A stretch of DNA of 64,000 bases from Clostridiales bacterium. Its GTDB lineage: Bacteria; Bacillota; Clostridia; Christensenellales; Aristaeellaceae. Where the stretch lies: NCBI GenBank assembly GCA_004557905.1, contig SFFH01000001.1, positions 62,001 through 126,000 of the forward strand. The letters are read 5' to 3'. The notes beneath the pieces are model-generated. The model was not told where the DNA came from. It ran no database searches and worked only from the letters and a program-made list of their open reading frames with translations. Positions 11,339-21,500 of the stretch are shown here, in pieces (position 1 is the first letter of the stretch; each line of letters begins with the position of its first letter). The translations under genes were made by a program, and so were the position numbers.

Positions 11339-11372
11339 GCATCCCCGGTCCGCAAGGATCGGGGATGCTTTT
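11339..11372 (+). terminator. Terminator of ppdK
   Basis: A 13-bp stem (11339-11351 with 11356-11368) with a 4-base loop, then CTTTTGCTT. A GC-rich stem and short T tract fit Rho-independent termination. Confidence 0.85.
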
Positions 11373-11403
11373 GCTTGGGCGACGAATGCCTCATGTCCTG
11401 CAT

Positions 11404-11432
11404 TTGACAATTTCCGGAAGTTTTTTTATAAT
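11404..11432 (+). promoter_or_regulatory. Promoter of the MATE gene
   Basis: TTGACA (11404-11409), 17-base spacer, TATAAT (11427-11432): a perfect sigma-A consensus 50 bases before the MATE start. Confidence 0.88.
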
Positions 11433-11482
11433 GATCCCGACACGCAGAACGTGACAATCCAAAGAAAGAGACGAGGCACACC

Positions 11483-12850
11483 ATGGCAGGATCATCAGCA
11501 GCTCCGGTGAAGACAACCACCCGGAATATGACGGAGGGCTCCATTGCGGGGCAGGTCATCCTCTTTGCCCTTCCGCTGATGCTGGGCAATGTTTTCCAGA
11601 TGCTCTACAACACCGTGGATTCCATCGTTGTGGGCAACTTCGTGGGCACCCAGGCGTTGGCGGCGGTCGGCTCCACGACCATGATCGTCAACATGATGGT
11701 GTTCTTTTTCAACGGCTTCTCCACCGGCGCAGGCGTGGTCATCGCCAATTATTTCGGCGCGCGGAATCTGAAGGCGCTGCACAAGGCCATCGAAACCACC
11801 ATGGCGGCGACCTTTGTGCTGAGCGTCCTGTTTACGCTGGCGGGCGTGGCGGCGGTCAGGCCCATGCTGCGCTTTATGGCGACGCCCGAGGATGTATTCG
11901 GGGAGGCGACGACCTATCTGCAAATCTACATCGGCGGGATTTCCGGCCTGCTGATCTACAACATGGGCAGCGGCATCCTGCGGGCGGTGGGCGATACCAT
12001 GCGGCCGCTATATTTCCTGGTGATGACCAGCGTGCTGAACATCCTGCTGGACTTGCTGTTCGTGCTGGGCTTTCACTGCGGCATCGAGGGGGTTGCCTGG
12101 GCCACCGTCCTGTCCCAGTTCATCTCCGCGCTGCTCATTCTGGCGCTGCTGACCCGCTCCGACGACATCTATCGTCTTTCGTGGCACGACCTGAGAATCG
12201 ACCGCGCCATCCTGGGCAGCATCTTTGCTATCGGCCTGCCAGCGGGCATTCAGTCCGTCATCACGGCGTTTTCCAATGTGTTCGTTCAGTCCTACATCAA
12301 TTTCTTCGGTTCTAGCTGCATGGCCGGCTGGAGCTGCTACAACAAGCTCGACCAGTTTGTGATGCTGCCCATGCAGAGCATGTCGATGGCCGCCACAACC
12401 TTTGTCAGCCAGAACATCGGCGCAGGCAGGGAGGAGCGGGCGAATCGGGGCACGGTGATCACGGTGAGCATGGCCGTGGGCGTGACAGCTGTCATCGTGG
12501 CGCTGCTGTGCCTGTTTGCCGCGCTAGCGGTGGGGCTGTTCTCTCCGGACGAATCCGTCATCGCATACGGCGTGCTCTTTATCCGCGCCAACTGCTTCTT
12601 CCTGCTGTTCAACTGCGTGAACCATGTGCTCGCTGGCGCGCTCCGCGGCAGGGGAGATTCGCGGGGGCCGATGATCATCATGCTGCTCTCCTTCGTGGGC
12701 ATCCGACAGATTTACCTGTTCGCGGTGACCCGGTTTGTTGCCAACACCCCGCTGCTGGTGGGCTTTGGCTATCCTGTGGGCTGGACGACCTGCTGCATCA
12801 TCGAGGTGACCTATTTCTTCCTGCGCTGGAGAAGGCCGGCACGGCGGTGA
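11483..12850 (+). CDS. MATE family efflux transporter
   Basis: A 455-residue exporter with about 12 transmembrane helices in two homologous halves. MATE hallmarks are the N-terminal GSIAGQVILFALPLMLGNVFQMLYNTVDSIVVGNFVG-type segment (paraphrased from residues ~14-50), FATPEDVFG-like loops and the mirrored start of the second half (AIGLPAGIQSVITAFSNV). Members export cationic or organic drugs and metabolites with Na+ or H+. The gene stands alone behind a consensus promoter, and the substrate cannot be read from sequence. Confidence 0.92.
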   Translation: MAGSSAAPVKTTTRNMTEGSIAGQVILFALPLMLGNVFQMLYNTVDSIVVGNFVGTQALAAVGSTTMIVNMMVFFFNGFSTGAGVVIANYFGARNLKALHKAIETTMAATFVLSVLFTLAGVAAVRPMLRFMATPEDVFGEATTYLQIYIGGISGLLIYNMGSGILRAVGDTMRPLYFLVMTSVLNILLDLLFVLGFHCGIEGVAWATVLSQFISALLILALLTRSDDIYRLSWHDLRIDRAILGSIFAIGLPAGIQSVITAFSNVFVQSYINFFGSSCMAGWSCYNKLDQFVMLPMQSMSMAATTFVSQNIGAGREERANRGTVITVSMAVGVTAVIVALLCLFAALAVGLFSPDESVIAYGVLFIRANCFFLLFNCVNHVLAGALRGRGDSRGPMIIMLLSFVGIRQIYLFAVTRFVANTPLLVGFGYPVGWTTCCIIEVTYFFLRWRRPARR

Positions 12851-12921
12851 CCGCCTCCGCTTCCCATGCGCACGCAGCGCCCGCTTTTTGGCGTTTGCCC
12901 CTTTTTCTCTGACGGATTTTG

Positions 12922-12930
12922 TGATATAAT
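12922..12930 (+). promoter_or_regulatory. Extended -10 promoter
   Basis: TGATATAAT is an extended -10 element (TGnTATAAT). The -35 position is a T-rich stretch with no good match. It would drive the membrane-protein gene at 13052 with a long leader of about 115 bases. Confidence 0.5.
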
Positions 12931-13051
12931 GTCTTCTGCGATTTTATGCAGAGAAGAACGAATGACGAAACGGCGCGCATTTTGCAAGAAATGGCCGGTC
13001 TGTTTCGTCTGTTTTCTATGAAGCGATGATTGAAACTGAGGAGGCGATATC

Positions 13052-14203
13052 ATGAGATCGAACAGGCCGAGCTACGCCAGTGCGCCCGCCGGTTCCTCAA
13101 GAGCGCTGGATCAAAAGCCCAGACCCAAACGCCCGAAGAAGGAATGGAATCAGCTGCTGCTGATGCTGTTCTTCGTGGTGCTGCCGGTGTTTGGCCTGCT
13201 TGCGATCTTCTTCCAGCCGATTCGCTGGGTCTTTATGATCCTGACCGTGGCCTGTCTGGCGCTGATGTGGTTTGTGCACGCGTTCCTGTTCCCGGGCCGC
13301 ATGATCCTTTCGGCGGTGTACGGCCTGCTGATGGTCTTCACGCTGGTGACCGCGCTCAATGCGCAGAGCAGCAGCAGGCTGCCCAAGACCGCGAGCCCGT
13401 TTGCGCAGGTGACCACGACCATCGCGCCGACGCAGGTGCCCATCTATTCGCAGGTGGTCGATCCCGGCGCCGGCCTTGTGACGGACATCGGATACAGCAA
13501 CAGCCTGAACGACATTCAGGAAGTCGGTATGGCCGGCGGAAGCGAGGATGAGTCCGGGCAGGACCTGGGTCTGTCCGACGCCGGTGCGACCGGCTATGTG
13601 TCCACCGTGAAATCCGACGCGGAGATTGCGCTGGAAAACTTCATGGAGAAGTGGCGCAAGGGCATCATCGCGGACATGGTGGCGCACACGCCGCCAAGCT
13701 GGCGCGAGGCGCAGGCAGATTCCGCGCAGCAGCAGCTGTTCTGGAAGTTCGCGCAGAAGCCGCTGCAGGACTGGCGGCAGATGTCTGCACCGACCGGCAC
13801 GGACGACAGCACGGCCCGCACGATTTCCGTGGAGGCGGACATCAGCTACAGCGGCGAGGTGCGTACCTACGCCTACGACGCGATTGCGCTGTGCGAGAAC
13901 GGCAGCTGGTACATCGACCCGGATTCGCTCTCCAGCGGCATTCTGCAGGTTCCCTCCACGCCGACGCCCGATCCGAACGCGACGCCGGTGCCCACGCCGG
14001 AGCCCACGCCGACCCCGACGCCCGGCCCGAAGACCAAACTGTACTACAATAAGGACGGCGGTAAATACTACCACGCCGATCCGGAGTGCTACTCCGTCGC
14101 CAAGGAGTTCCTGCCGCTGGCCAGCTTCACCTACGGCAACCTGAACAAGAGCCCGTACACGAAGCTCCAGCCGTGTCCCAAGTGCGGCGCACCGTCGAGA
14201 TAA
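13052..14203 (+). CDS. Membrane protein with extracellular domain and C-terminal Cys mini-domain
   Basis: A 383-residue protein with a basic, Pro-rich cytoplasmic start (about 1-31). Three hydrophobic helices follow (about 34-55, 58-80 and 86-105), then an extracytoplasmic region of unknown fold with a folded part at ~190-300. A Pro/Thr stretch (repeated PTP, about 307-329) precedes a terminal mini-domain with a YYHADPECYS..PCPKCG pattern (~342-380). That His/Cys set (HxxxxC then CxxC) is a small zinc-finger-like module that recurs at the C-terminus of secreted Firmicutes proteins. The function is unknown. Confidence 0.75.
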   Translation: MRSNRPSYASAPAGSSRALDQKPRPKRPKKEWNQLLLMLFFVVLPVFGLLAIFFQPIRWVFMILTVACLALMWFVHAFLFPGRMILSAVYGLLMVFTLVTALNAQSSSRLPKTASPFAQVTTTIAPTQVPIYSQVVDPGAGLVTDIGYSNSLNDIQEVGMAGGSEDESGQDLGLSDAGATGYVSTVKSDAEIALENFMEKWRKGIIADMVAHTPPSWREAQADSAQQQLFWKFAQKPLQDWRQMSAPTGTDDSTARTISVEADISYSGEVRTYAYDAIALCENGSWYIDPDSLSSGILQVPSTPTPDPNATPVPTPEPTPTPTPGPKTKLYYNKDGGKYYHADPECYSVAKEFLPLASFTYGNLNKSPYTKLQPCPKCGAPSR

Positions 14204-14293
14204 GCGGGCTGTGCCCGCTCCCATTTCCGAACAGCGTTCCAAAATCAAGCTGCTCGGTACTCGATGCACGATTCTTTGCGAAGTTTACTAATC

Positions 14294-14328
14294 AAAAAAG
14301 CGCGTCCGAATGCCGGATGCGCTTTTTT
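14294..14328. terminator. Bidirectional terminator
   Basis: A hairpin with A6 on the left and T6 on the right (arms about 14300-14308 and 14313-14322). It can end both the rightward membrane-protein gene and the leftward thioesterase/Nif11-like operon. Confidence 0.85.
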
Positions 14329-14340
14329 CGTGGTGGAGAT

Positions 14341-14616
14341 TTACATAATCGACAGGAAGAACATTTCGTACTCGTCGTCAAAGCCGAAGCAGTCGTAGGG
14401 CATCGGGTTGCCGCCGTTAGTGGATTTCATCTGGTTGCAGCAGAACTCCTCGCCGTCGGAGATCACGTCGCCCAGCGTAAGCGGATAGCCGTTGGCGGTG
14501 GAAAACTCGCACAGGGCCAGCAGCGGATCGTCCGCCTCGCGGGTTTTGAGCAGCGCGGCGCGGAACTCGGCGTCGGTCAGCGCGCGCTCGCGCAGCTTGC
14601 GCAGGGTTTCGTTCAT
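14341..14616 (-). CDS. Nif11-like small protein, coupled to a thioesterase
   Basis: A 91-residue protein. The N-terminal half (LRKLRERALTDAEFRAALLKT, then LLALCEFSTANGYPLTLGD) resembles the Nif11 / nitrile-hydratase-type leader fold seen in some RiPP precursors and in uncharacterised small proteins. The C-terminal half has a Cys pair (EEFCCNQMKS) and an acidic, aromatic tail. Its ribosome site AAGGAGG is encoded in the last codons of the upstream thioesterase, so translation is coupled. No maturation enzyme is nearby, so a RiPP role is not supported by context. Confidence 0.65.
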   Translation of the reverse strand: MNETLRKLRERALTDAEFRAALLKTREADDPLLALCEFSTANGYPLTLGDVISDGEEFCCNQMKSTNGGNPMPYDCFGFDDEYEMFFLSIM

Positions 14617-14619
14617 GGC

Positions 14620-15357
14620 TTATTCCTCCTTTCGCAGCGTGCCGCCGGCGACGAAGTGCTTTTCGCCGCTCTCGGAGGCGATCAGGAAGGTGAAATGATC
14701 GCCTTCGCGCGAGAGGGAGAGCGCAAGCGGGCGCGGCTCGCGGATTTCCTTTTCGTAGCCTGCGATCAGATCTCCGGGGTAATGGCCGTCAAGCGCCTCG
14801 TGCCCCAGCGCGTCGCACAGATAGCCGATGTAGCGCGTGTTGTTCACATGGCCATTGACATCGTAATCGGAGTACATAGGCGTGCGGACAAAGCGCTCGG
14901 TCGTCTCGCCCAGGTGCGGCAGGCGCGTGGGCAGGTCGATGGGCGAGGGAATGTCGGACGTATCCGGGAAATGCAGGTCGACCGTGTTCGGGCTGACGAT
15001 CTTGCGGTCGTTGACATCCAGCATCACCCACAGCGCGCCTGCGGAGGCCAGCGGCGTGCCATCCTCCAGGGTGAAGGTGTGATAGCGCGGACAGAAGAAG
15101 CGGTTGCTCACGCCGGGCCAGGTGGTGTGCACGACGCGCTCGCCGCAGCGGGGCGCGCGCACGAAGCGGACGTGGATGCGCGTCAGCGCGAAAAAAAGAC
15201 CGCGCGCCATCATCGCGTCGTAGCCCGCGCCCAGGGTGATCGCGTGGCGCTCTCCGCCCTCCTGCATGGCGACAAAGAGCGCGGCCGGGCGCATGCGGCG
15301 CTGCACGTCGCTGTCCGTCGCGCGCACGATGAAGGTTTCACTGTATTGCCTGTTCAT
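14620..15357 (-). CDS. Acyl-ACP thioesterase family protein
   Basis: A 245-residue protein built as a double hot-dog fold. The first half starts with YSETFIVRATDSDVQRRM. The second half carries the family motif YSDYDVNGHVNNTRYIGY (about 158-175), with the Asp/Asn/His residues of acyl-ACP thioesterases. These enzymes release free fatty acids from acyl-carrier protein. It is the first gene of a two-gene leftward operon with the Nif11-like protein and has its own promoter. Confidence 0.88.
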   Translation of the reverse strand: MNRQYSETFIVRATDSDVQRRMRPAALFVAMQEGGERHAITLGAGYDAMMARGLFFALTRIHVRFVRAPRCGERVVHTTWPGVSNRFFCPRYHTFTLEDGTPLASAGALWVMLDVNDRKIVSPNTVDLHFPDTSDIPSPIDLPTRLPHLGETTERFVRTPMYSDYDVNGHVNNTRYIGYLCDALGHEALDGHYPGDLIAGYEKEIREPRPLALSLSREGDHFTFLIASESGEKHFVAGGTLRKEE

Positions 15358-15414
15358 GGAAATGCCTCCGGGATCACGGAAAATGAACGGAATTCAACTG
15401 GCTTAAACGAAGAA

Positions 15415-15443
15415 AGCATATCACAATTCGCTTTTCTTGACAA
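15415..15443 (-). promoter_or_regulatory. Promoter of the thioesterase operon
   Basis: On the minus strand TTGTCA (15438-15443) and TATGCT (15415-15420) are 17 bases apart, about 58 bases before the thioesterase start. Confidence 0.7.
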
Positions 15444-15524
15444 GTCCCGCCATATGGATTAAAATTGATTGAATACTGGAATCTTATGCTGATTTTACAG
15501 TCTGCTTTGCAGCGAAGGAGATAT

Positions 15525-18500
15525 ATGGTGAACAGGAGATCGATTGCAAGGGGCGCGGCGCTGCTGTTGTGCGCTGTGCTGGCCCAGGGACAGACGGCCG
15601 CGGCGGAGGAAAAGCGCCTTGGCGACTATATTTACGTTCCCGCCATGCAGGCGTCGAGCGCCGCGGGCGCCATCAGCCTGCGCGTGGAGGGCCTCGCCCT
15701 TGACGCTGGCAGCGACGAGGCGCAGGTTGTGGACGCGCTGGCGGGCGCGGAGTTTGGCGTGTACGTCTTCTCCGGCTCGGGCGAGCTGACCCCGTGGGCA
15801 AACCCGCTGTATCCCAGCGAGCCCATGCGCATCCGCACGGGCGATGGGGAGACCCGCTTCACGCTGCCGCAGGGCGCGGAATTCTACCTGCGTCAGGAGA
15901 GCGCGCCGCAGGGCTATCTCTTTGATGACGAGACGCTCATCCCGGTGACGGGAGGGGAAATTGTGGTGCGCAACGCGATGGCCGGACAGCTGGCAGTCTG
16001 TACGGTGGACTCCCTGGGCACGCCAGTGGCGAGCGTCGTGCTGGAGGCGACCGGCGAGGACGGCGAGCGCCGCACGCTGACGACCGACGAAAACGGCGAG
16101 GCGGTGCTGACCTGTGAGCAGGCACAGCGCTACACCGTCCGCGAGGTGGAGCTGCCCGAGGGCGCGTTTGCCGCTCGCAGCATCAGCGGCGGCGAAGCGG
16201 CACAGGACGGCGTGGTCGCGTCCGTCAGCCCGGCGCACCGCACGCGCGTCACCTTTGAGCACCCGGCCTCCGGCTCGGTGCTGCTTGACATGCGGCTGAC
16301 CGTGATCGACGGGAATGCGCAGACCGGCGAGCGTCCGCTGGAGGGCGTGCGCATGGAGATCCTCAGCGATCCGGCGATCAGCGTGGTGACGGACGCGCAG
16401 GGCCAGGCCAGGGCCTCCCTGCTGGAGGGAACCTACGACGTACGCCTGAGCTATGAGGGCGGCGAAAACGTGATTCTGCCGGTGAGCGAGGGCCAGATGA
16501 TCGTGCAGAGCGGCGCCACGACAGTGATCGAGCTGAGCGCGCTGGAGGCGACCGGCCGCGTGGAATGGACGGCGGACTGCGAGCGGCCGGTGGACGGCGG
16601 AAGCGTGACGCTCGTGAGCGAATCGACGGGCAGGCACTACGGTCCGTACGCGCTCGACGCGGAGGGCGTGGCGGTTTCCGAGGCGCTCCCGGAGGATGTG
16701 TATCGCATGGCCGAGCTGACGATCGATGAGGACGTGCAGCTTGGCGGCGTTGAAAGCGGCGGGGTGAGCGCGCAGGCAGCGGGCGATCTGCCGCTAGAGG
16801 TGCGCGCGGGTGAGGTGACGCAGGTGCGTCTTCAGCTGCTCACGCGCGAAAAGCAGGCGTTCGGCCTGGCGATGGAGCGCCTGGACGAGCAGGGAGAGGT
16901 CGTGCAGGAGGCGATTGGCGATGCGCTCTGTCTGACGCTTTGCCACGCGGACGGCGAGGCGGTCGCGCAGGTCGAGGCCACGCAGGGCGTGGCGGCGGTG
17001 GATGCGCTCAGCGGCGAATACATGCTGCGCATGACGGACAGCGATGCATCGAGGCTCGGCGTGCAGCCGGAGTCGCGCGTGTTTGCGCTGCCCTCCGCGC
17101 AGGAGACGATCGTGTTCGCCTCCGAGCGCACGCGGGTGATTCTCTCCTCTGTGGATGAAAACGGCGCGCCCGCGGCGGGCGCGGTCTATCAGCTGACCGA
17201 CGGCGCCGGTGCGCGCTTTGAAGTGACCTGCGACGGGGACGGCATGGCGGTCTCTCCGCTGCTGACCCCGGGCGAGGTGATCGTGGAGACGCTCGATGCG
17301 CCGCAGGGTTACGCAGATGCTGCGGCGCTGTCTGTGACGGCTGCGGCGGGCGAGGCGGCGCATGCGACGGTTGTGCATGAGCGCAATGGCAGCGTGTCGC
17401 TCGCCGTGCGCATGCAGAGCCTGAACGAGAGCGGCGTTGCGGTCTATGCGCCGGTAGCGGGCGCGCAGATCAGCGTGCAGCGTGCAGAGGAAAGCGGCGC
17501 GCTGACGGATACGGGCGTTATGCTCACGACGGATGAAAACGGCCGGGTTGACGTGAGCCTTCCGGCGGGCGGGTATGCCGCCGTGATCGATGGGCAGACG
17601 CTCGCGCTGGGCTGCCGCGCGCCGGAGGCTGTGCGCTTCAGCGTAGAGAACACGAAGCAGACCGAGGCGGCGCTGACCTGCCTTGATAACAAGGGCGGCG
17701 TGCGCGTGCGCCTGACGGGCGGCAGGCTGAACGACGAGGATCTGGCGCAGATCCGCTTTGAGCTGACCGATGCAGACGGCACCGTGATTGAAATGACCAT
17801 GCAGGACGGCGCGTTCTACGCAGGCGGTCTGGCGGCGGGCGCGTATGTGCTGCGCCAGACGCAGATGCCGCAGGGCTATACGCTCGCAGCGAGCCGAACG
17901 GCAGACGTCGCGGGCGGCGAGGTGACGGAAATCAGCGTGCCGCTGGAGGAATACGCGGTGGTGACCGTCGCCAAGACGGGCCTGACGTTTGACAGCGCGA
18001 TGCGCACCTATGTCGTGCCGCTGACAGGACAATACGGCGTGTACACGCTGGAGGACGGCGGGATGAAGCCGTATCCGGACGCGGACAGCCAGGTGACGCT
18101 GTGGGCGAACGTGACGGCGCAGGAGATGGCCGAGGGCAGGAATGCCAGCGCGAAGCTGCCCGCAGCGATCGAGGGCACGACGTATTACCTGCACGAGCTG
18201 GGCAGCGCGGAGGGCTTTGCCGCGGACGACACCTACTATGAGGTGCTGCTGCGCGCGGGCGAGATGACGACGCTTGAGTGCGCGGTCTCCAGCGACAGGG
18301 GCTTCTTCACGCTGGATGCGGTGGACGCGGCCACGGGCGCGCATGTGCCGGGCGGCGCTTATGCGCTGATCTCCCGGAGCACCGGCGAAACCGTGCTTGC
18401 CTTTGAGATGGGCGAGGAAGCGTATCAGAACCCGATGGCCGTGCCGGTGGGCGAGTATGTGCTGCGCCAGACGAAGGCCGCGCCGGGCTATGCGCTCAGC

Positions 18501-21500
18501 GCGCCGGCACAGATCGACGTGCAGGTGGCGCCGTATCTCATGCAGGGCGGCCAGGTGACGGCCGTGCAGATGGCGGCGGTGAAGGTGCCGCAGAACAGCG
18601 AATTGGACCTGATTGAGGCGATCTACACCGCGCAGCAGCAGGGACTGACGCTGCTGAGCGTGGAAACCGGCGCGCTGGAGGGCGCTGAAACGCTGCTGGC
18701 CCCGACCCTGACCCTTGAGGCTGGCGCGGTGGGCAGCGAGCGCAGCGACATCGCCAGCGTGGTGCTCTCCGGCGCGGGCGATGCGGCGGGCGGCGCGTAC
18801 CGCGCGCGTGTGGAATACTGCCTGGACGGCGGCGGCTGGCAGCCCTCCGACGCGAGGGAGACCGGCGTGCTCTCCGGCCCGACGGCGGTCAGTCTGGATG
18901 ATGTGCGCGACGACATCTGCGCGGTCCGCGTGACGTATATCAGCGATGCGACCGGCAAAGAGGAAGCGGGCGCGGGCTTTACGCCGGGCCAGGTCACGCT
19001 CAGCGTGCAGGCCAGCGCACAGGGCAGCGTGGACATGGCGGCAAGCTGCGTGTTTGAGGGGCTGTTCGTCTACCAGACGGAGCCGGACGGACAGACGCAG
19101 GTGCTCGCACGCAGCGCGCAGGCGGAGAATGCCTTCACCATGCAGGCCGACGGTCTGTTTGAGACGGTGAGCGCGGGCCGCGACGGCCGGATCACCGGCG
19201 TGGCGTTCTTTGATGAGAACGCGGACGGCGTGATGGACGCGCAGGAGACGAGCCGCTATGCGGGCATGACGGTCTCCCTGCTGACGCTGGGCGGTGACGT
19301 GGTTGCCACGGCGCGCACGGGCGCGGACGGCCGCTATGCGTTTGATACCATCTCCAGCGGCGAATACCGCGTGCAGTTTGATGCGGGCGAGAGCGTGGTC
19401 TTCTCCAGCGGCAGCCTGCAGAGCAGCCACAGAATCTCTGCCGTCCAGGACAAGCGCTACGGCACCAGCGGCGTGCTGCAGATAGACGGCGGCCACACGG
19501 ATTACGTCGTGAACGTCGGCTGCATCTATGCCGCGGAGATTGACGGCGCGGTGCTCGAGCGCGTGGAGAGCGGCGAAATGACCGGCTTCGCGGGCCTGAA
19601 CGTCGAGATGCGCGCGCTTTACGCCGGCGCGGACGACGAGCCGATTGTGGTGGTGACGGGCGGCATGGGCGAGTTCGCCTTCGGCCGCATCCTGCCGGGC
19701 ACCTATGAGGTGACGATTGAGATCCCGCAGGGCTACCTGTGCCAGGACGCGGAGGATGGGAGGATCGTCCGGACGATTGAGCTGGGCGCGGGCGACACGC
19801 ATGCCTTTGGTGTGCTTGAGCTGGAAAAGAGCGCGGCGATCCATGGCGCGGTGCGCGTGGATGAGGACGGCGACGGCGTGATTCCCGAGGATGCGAAGAC
19901 GCTCTCCGGCGTGCGCGTGGCGCTGCTCAGCGTGAGCGAGGGCCACACCGGGACGGTTGCCGAGACGGTGACGGATGAAAACGGCGCGTATGCGTTTGAA
20001 GCGCTGCGCGCGGGCGAATACAGCGTGCTCTTTGAGCTACATGGCGACTGGGCGTTTACGCGCTATGGCGAGGATTCCAGCGTGTACGGCGCGGTGTCGC
20101 AGAGCGGCGCGACGCGCACGTTCGCGCTGAAGCCGGGCGAGACGGCGGCGTCGGTTGACGCGGGCGCGACCCTCCCGGCAAGGCTGACGGTGACGGTTTT
20201 CTGCGACACGCAGTACGACGGCCAGAAGGGCGCGTACGAGGCGCTGCTCTCCGGCGCGACGGTTTCCCTGATCCGCCTGGAAAACGGCGAGGACGCGGAG
20301 GAGATCGCCTATACGACGGATGCGGCGGGCACGGCGGTGTTTGAGGGCGTGAGCCCGGGCGAATATGTGATCGCCTATCAGCTGCCGGGCCAGTGGCGCG
20401 CAACCAGGCAGGTCGACGCGGCCAGCACGAATTATCCGGTGAGCTGCGTGCCCCAGAGCGCGATCTCCAGCGGACGCAGCCTGCCGTTCACGCTGCCCAT
20501 GGGCGGCGATGAGCAGCGCTATATCGGCGCGATGCTCTCGGGCTCGATCTCCGGCGTGGTCTTCTACGACGACGACGCGGATGCGAACCGCGACGAGAGC
20601 GAGTCGGCCTGTCCGGATGTGCTCGTGGAGCTGCTCAGCCAGACCGGCGAAACTGCGGCGCAGACGCGCCCGGACGGGGACGGCAGCTATGCGTTTGAGG
20701 GCCTCGCGCCCGGACGATACAGCGTCCGCTTCACGGCGCAGGAGGGCTGCGGCTTCTCCGGCACGGAGCGCACGGTGACGCGCGGCGGCGTGCAGGCAAG
20801 CGAGACGAACGTCTCTGGCACGCGCGCGATCTCCGTGACCGGCGGCCAGGCGACGTCCACCGCCAACGCGGGCGTGGTGCGTCTGAGCAGCCTGAGCGGC
20901 CTCGTCTGGGAGGACCGCAACGGCGACAGATTGCCGGACGAGGACGAGACGCCGATGAGAAGCGTGAGCGTACACCTGATGGACGGCGCAGGCAGGAACA
21001 TCCTGGCGAGCACGGAGACGGACGGGGACGGCTGCTTTGCCTTTGAGCACCTCAAGCCGGGCACCTACAAGCTGCGCGTGGATGCGCAGGACGGCTATGT
21101 CTTCTCCGGCGCACAGGAGGGCGGCGCGTTGTCGCTTGAAACCGAGCGCGACGGCCGCGGCTATTCGCAGGCGTTCACGCTGCTGGGCGGCGTGCAGGTG
21201 GAGAATATCGGCTACGGCCTGCTGACGCAGGGCGCGATCAGCGGCCTGGTCTGGGAGGACAGCGACTTTGACGGCGCGATGGGCGCTTCCGAAAGCGGCC
21301 TGCGCGGCGCGACGGTGACGCTGATGGACGAAAACGGCGAGGAGGTCGCCAGCAGGCAGACCATCCGCAGCGGTGAATTCACGTTTGACCGGCTGATGCC
21401 GGGCGACTATGCCCTTCGTGTGACGCTCCCCGACGGCTATCAGTATACGGCGGAGGGCGGCGAATCCCGGGCCGCGCGCACCGGAACGGCTGACGCGGAA

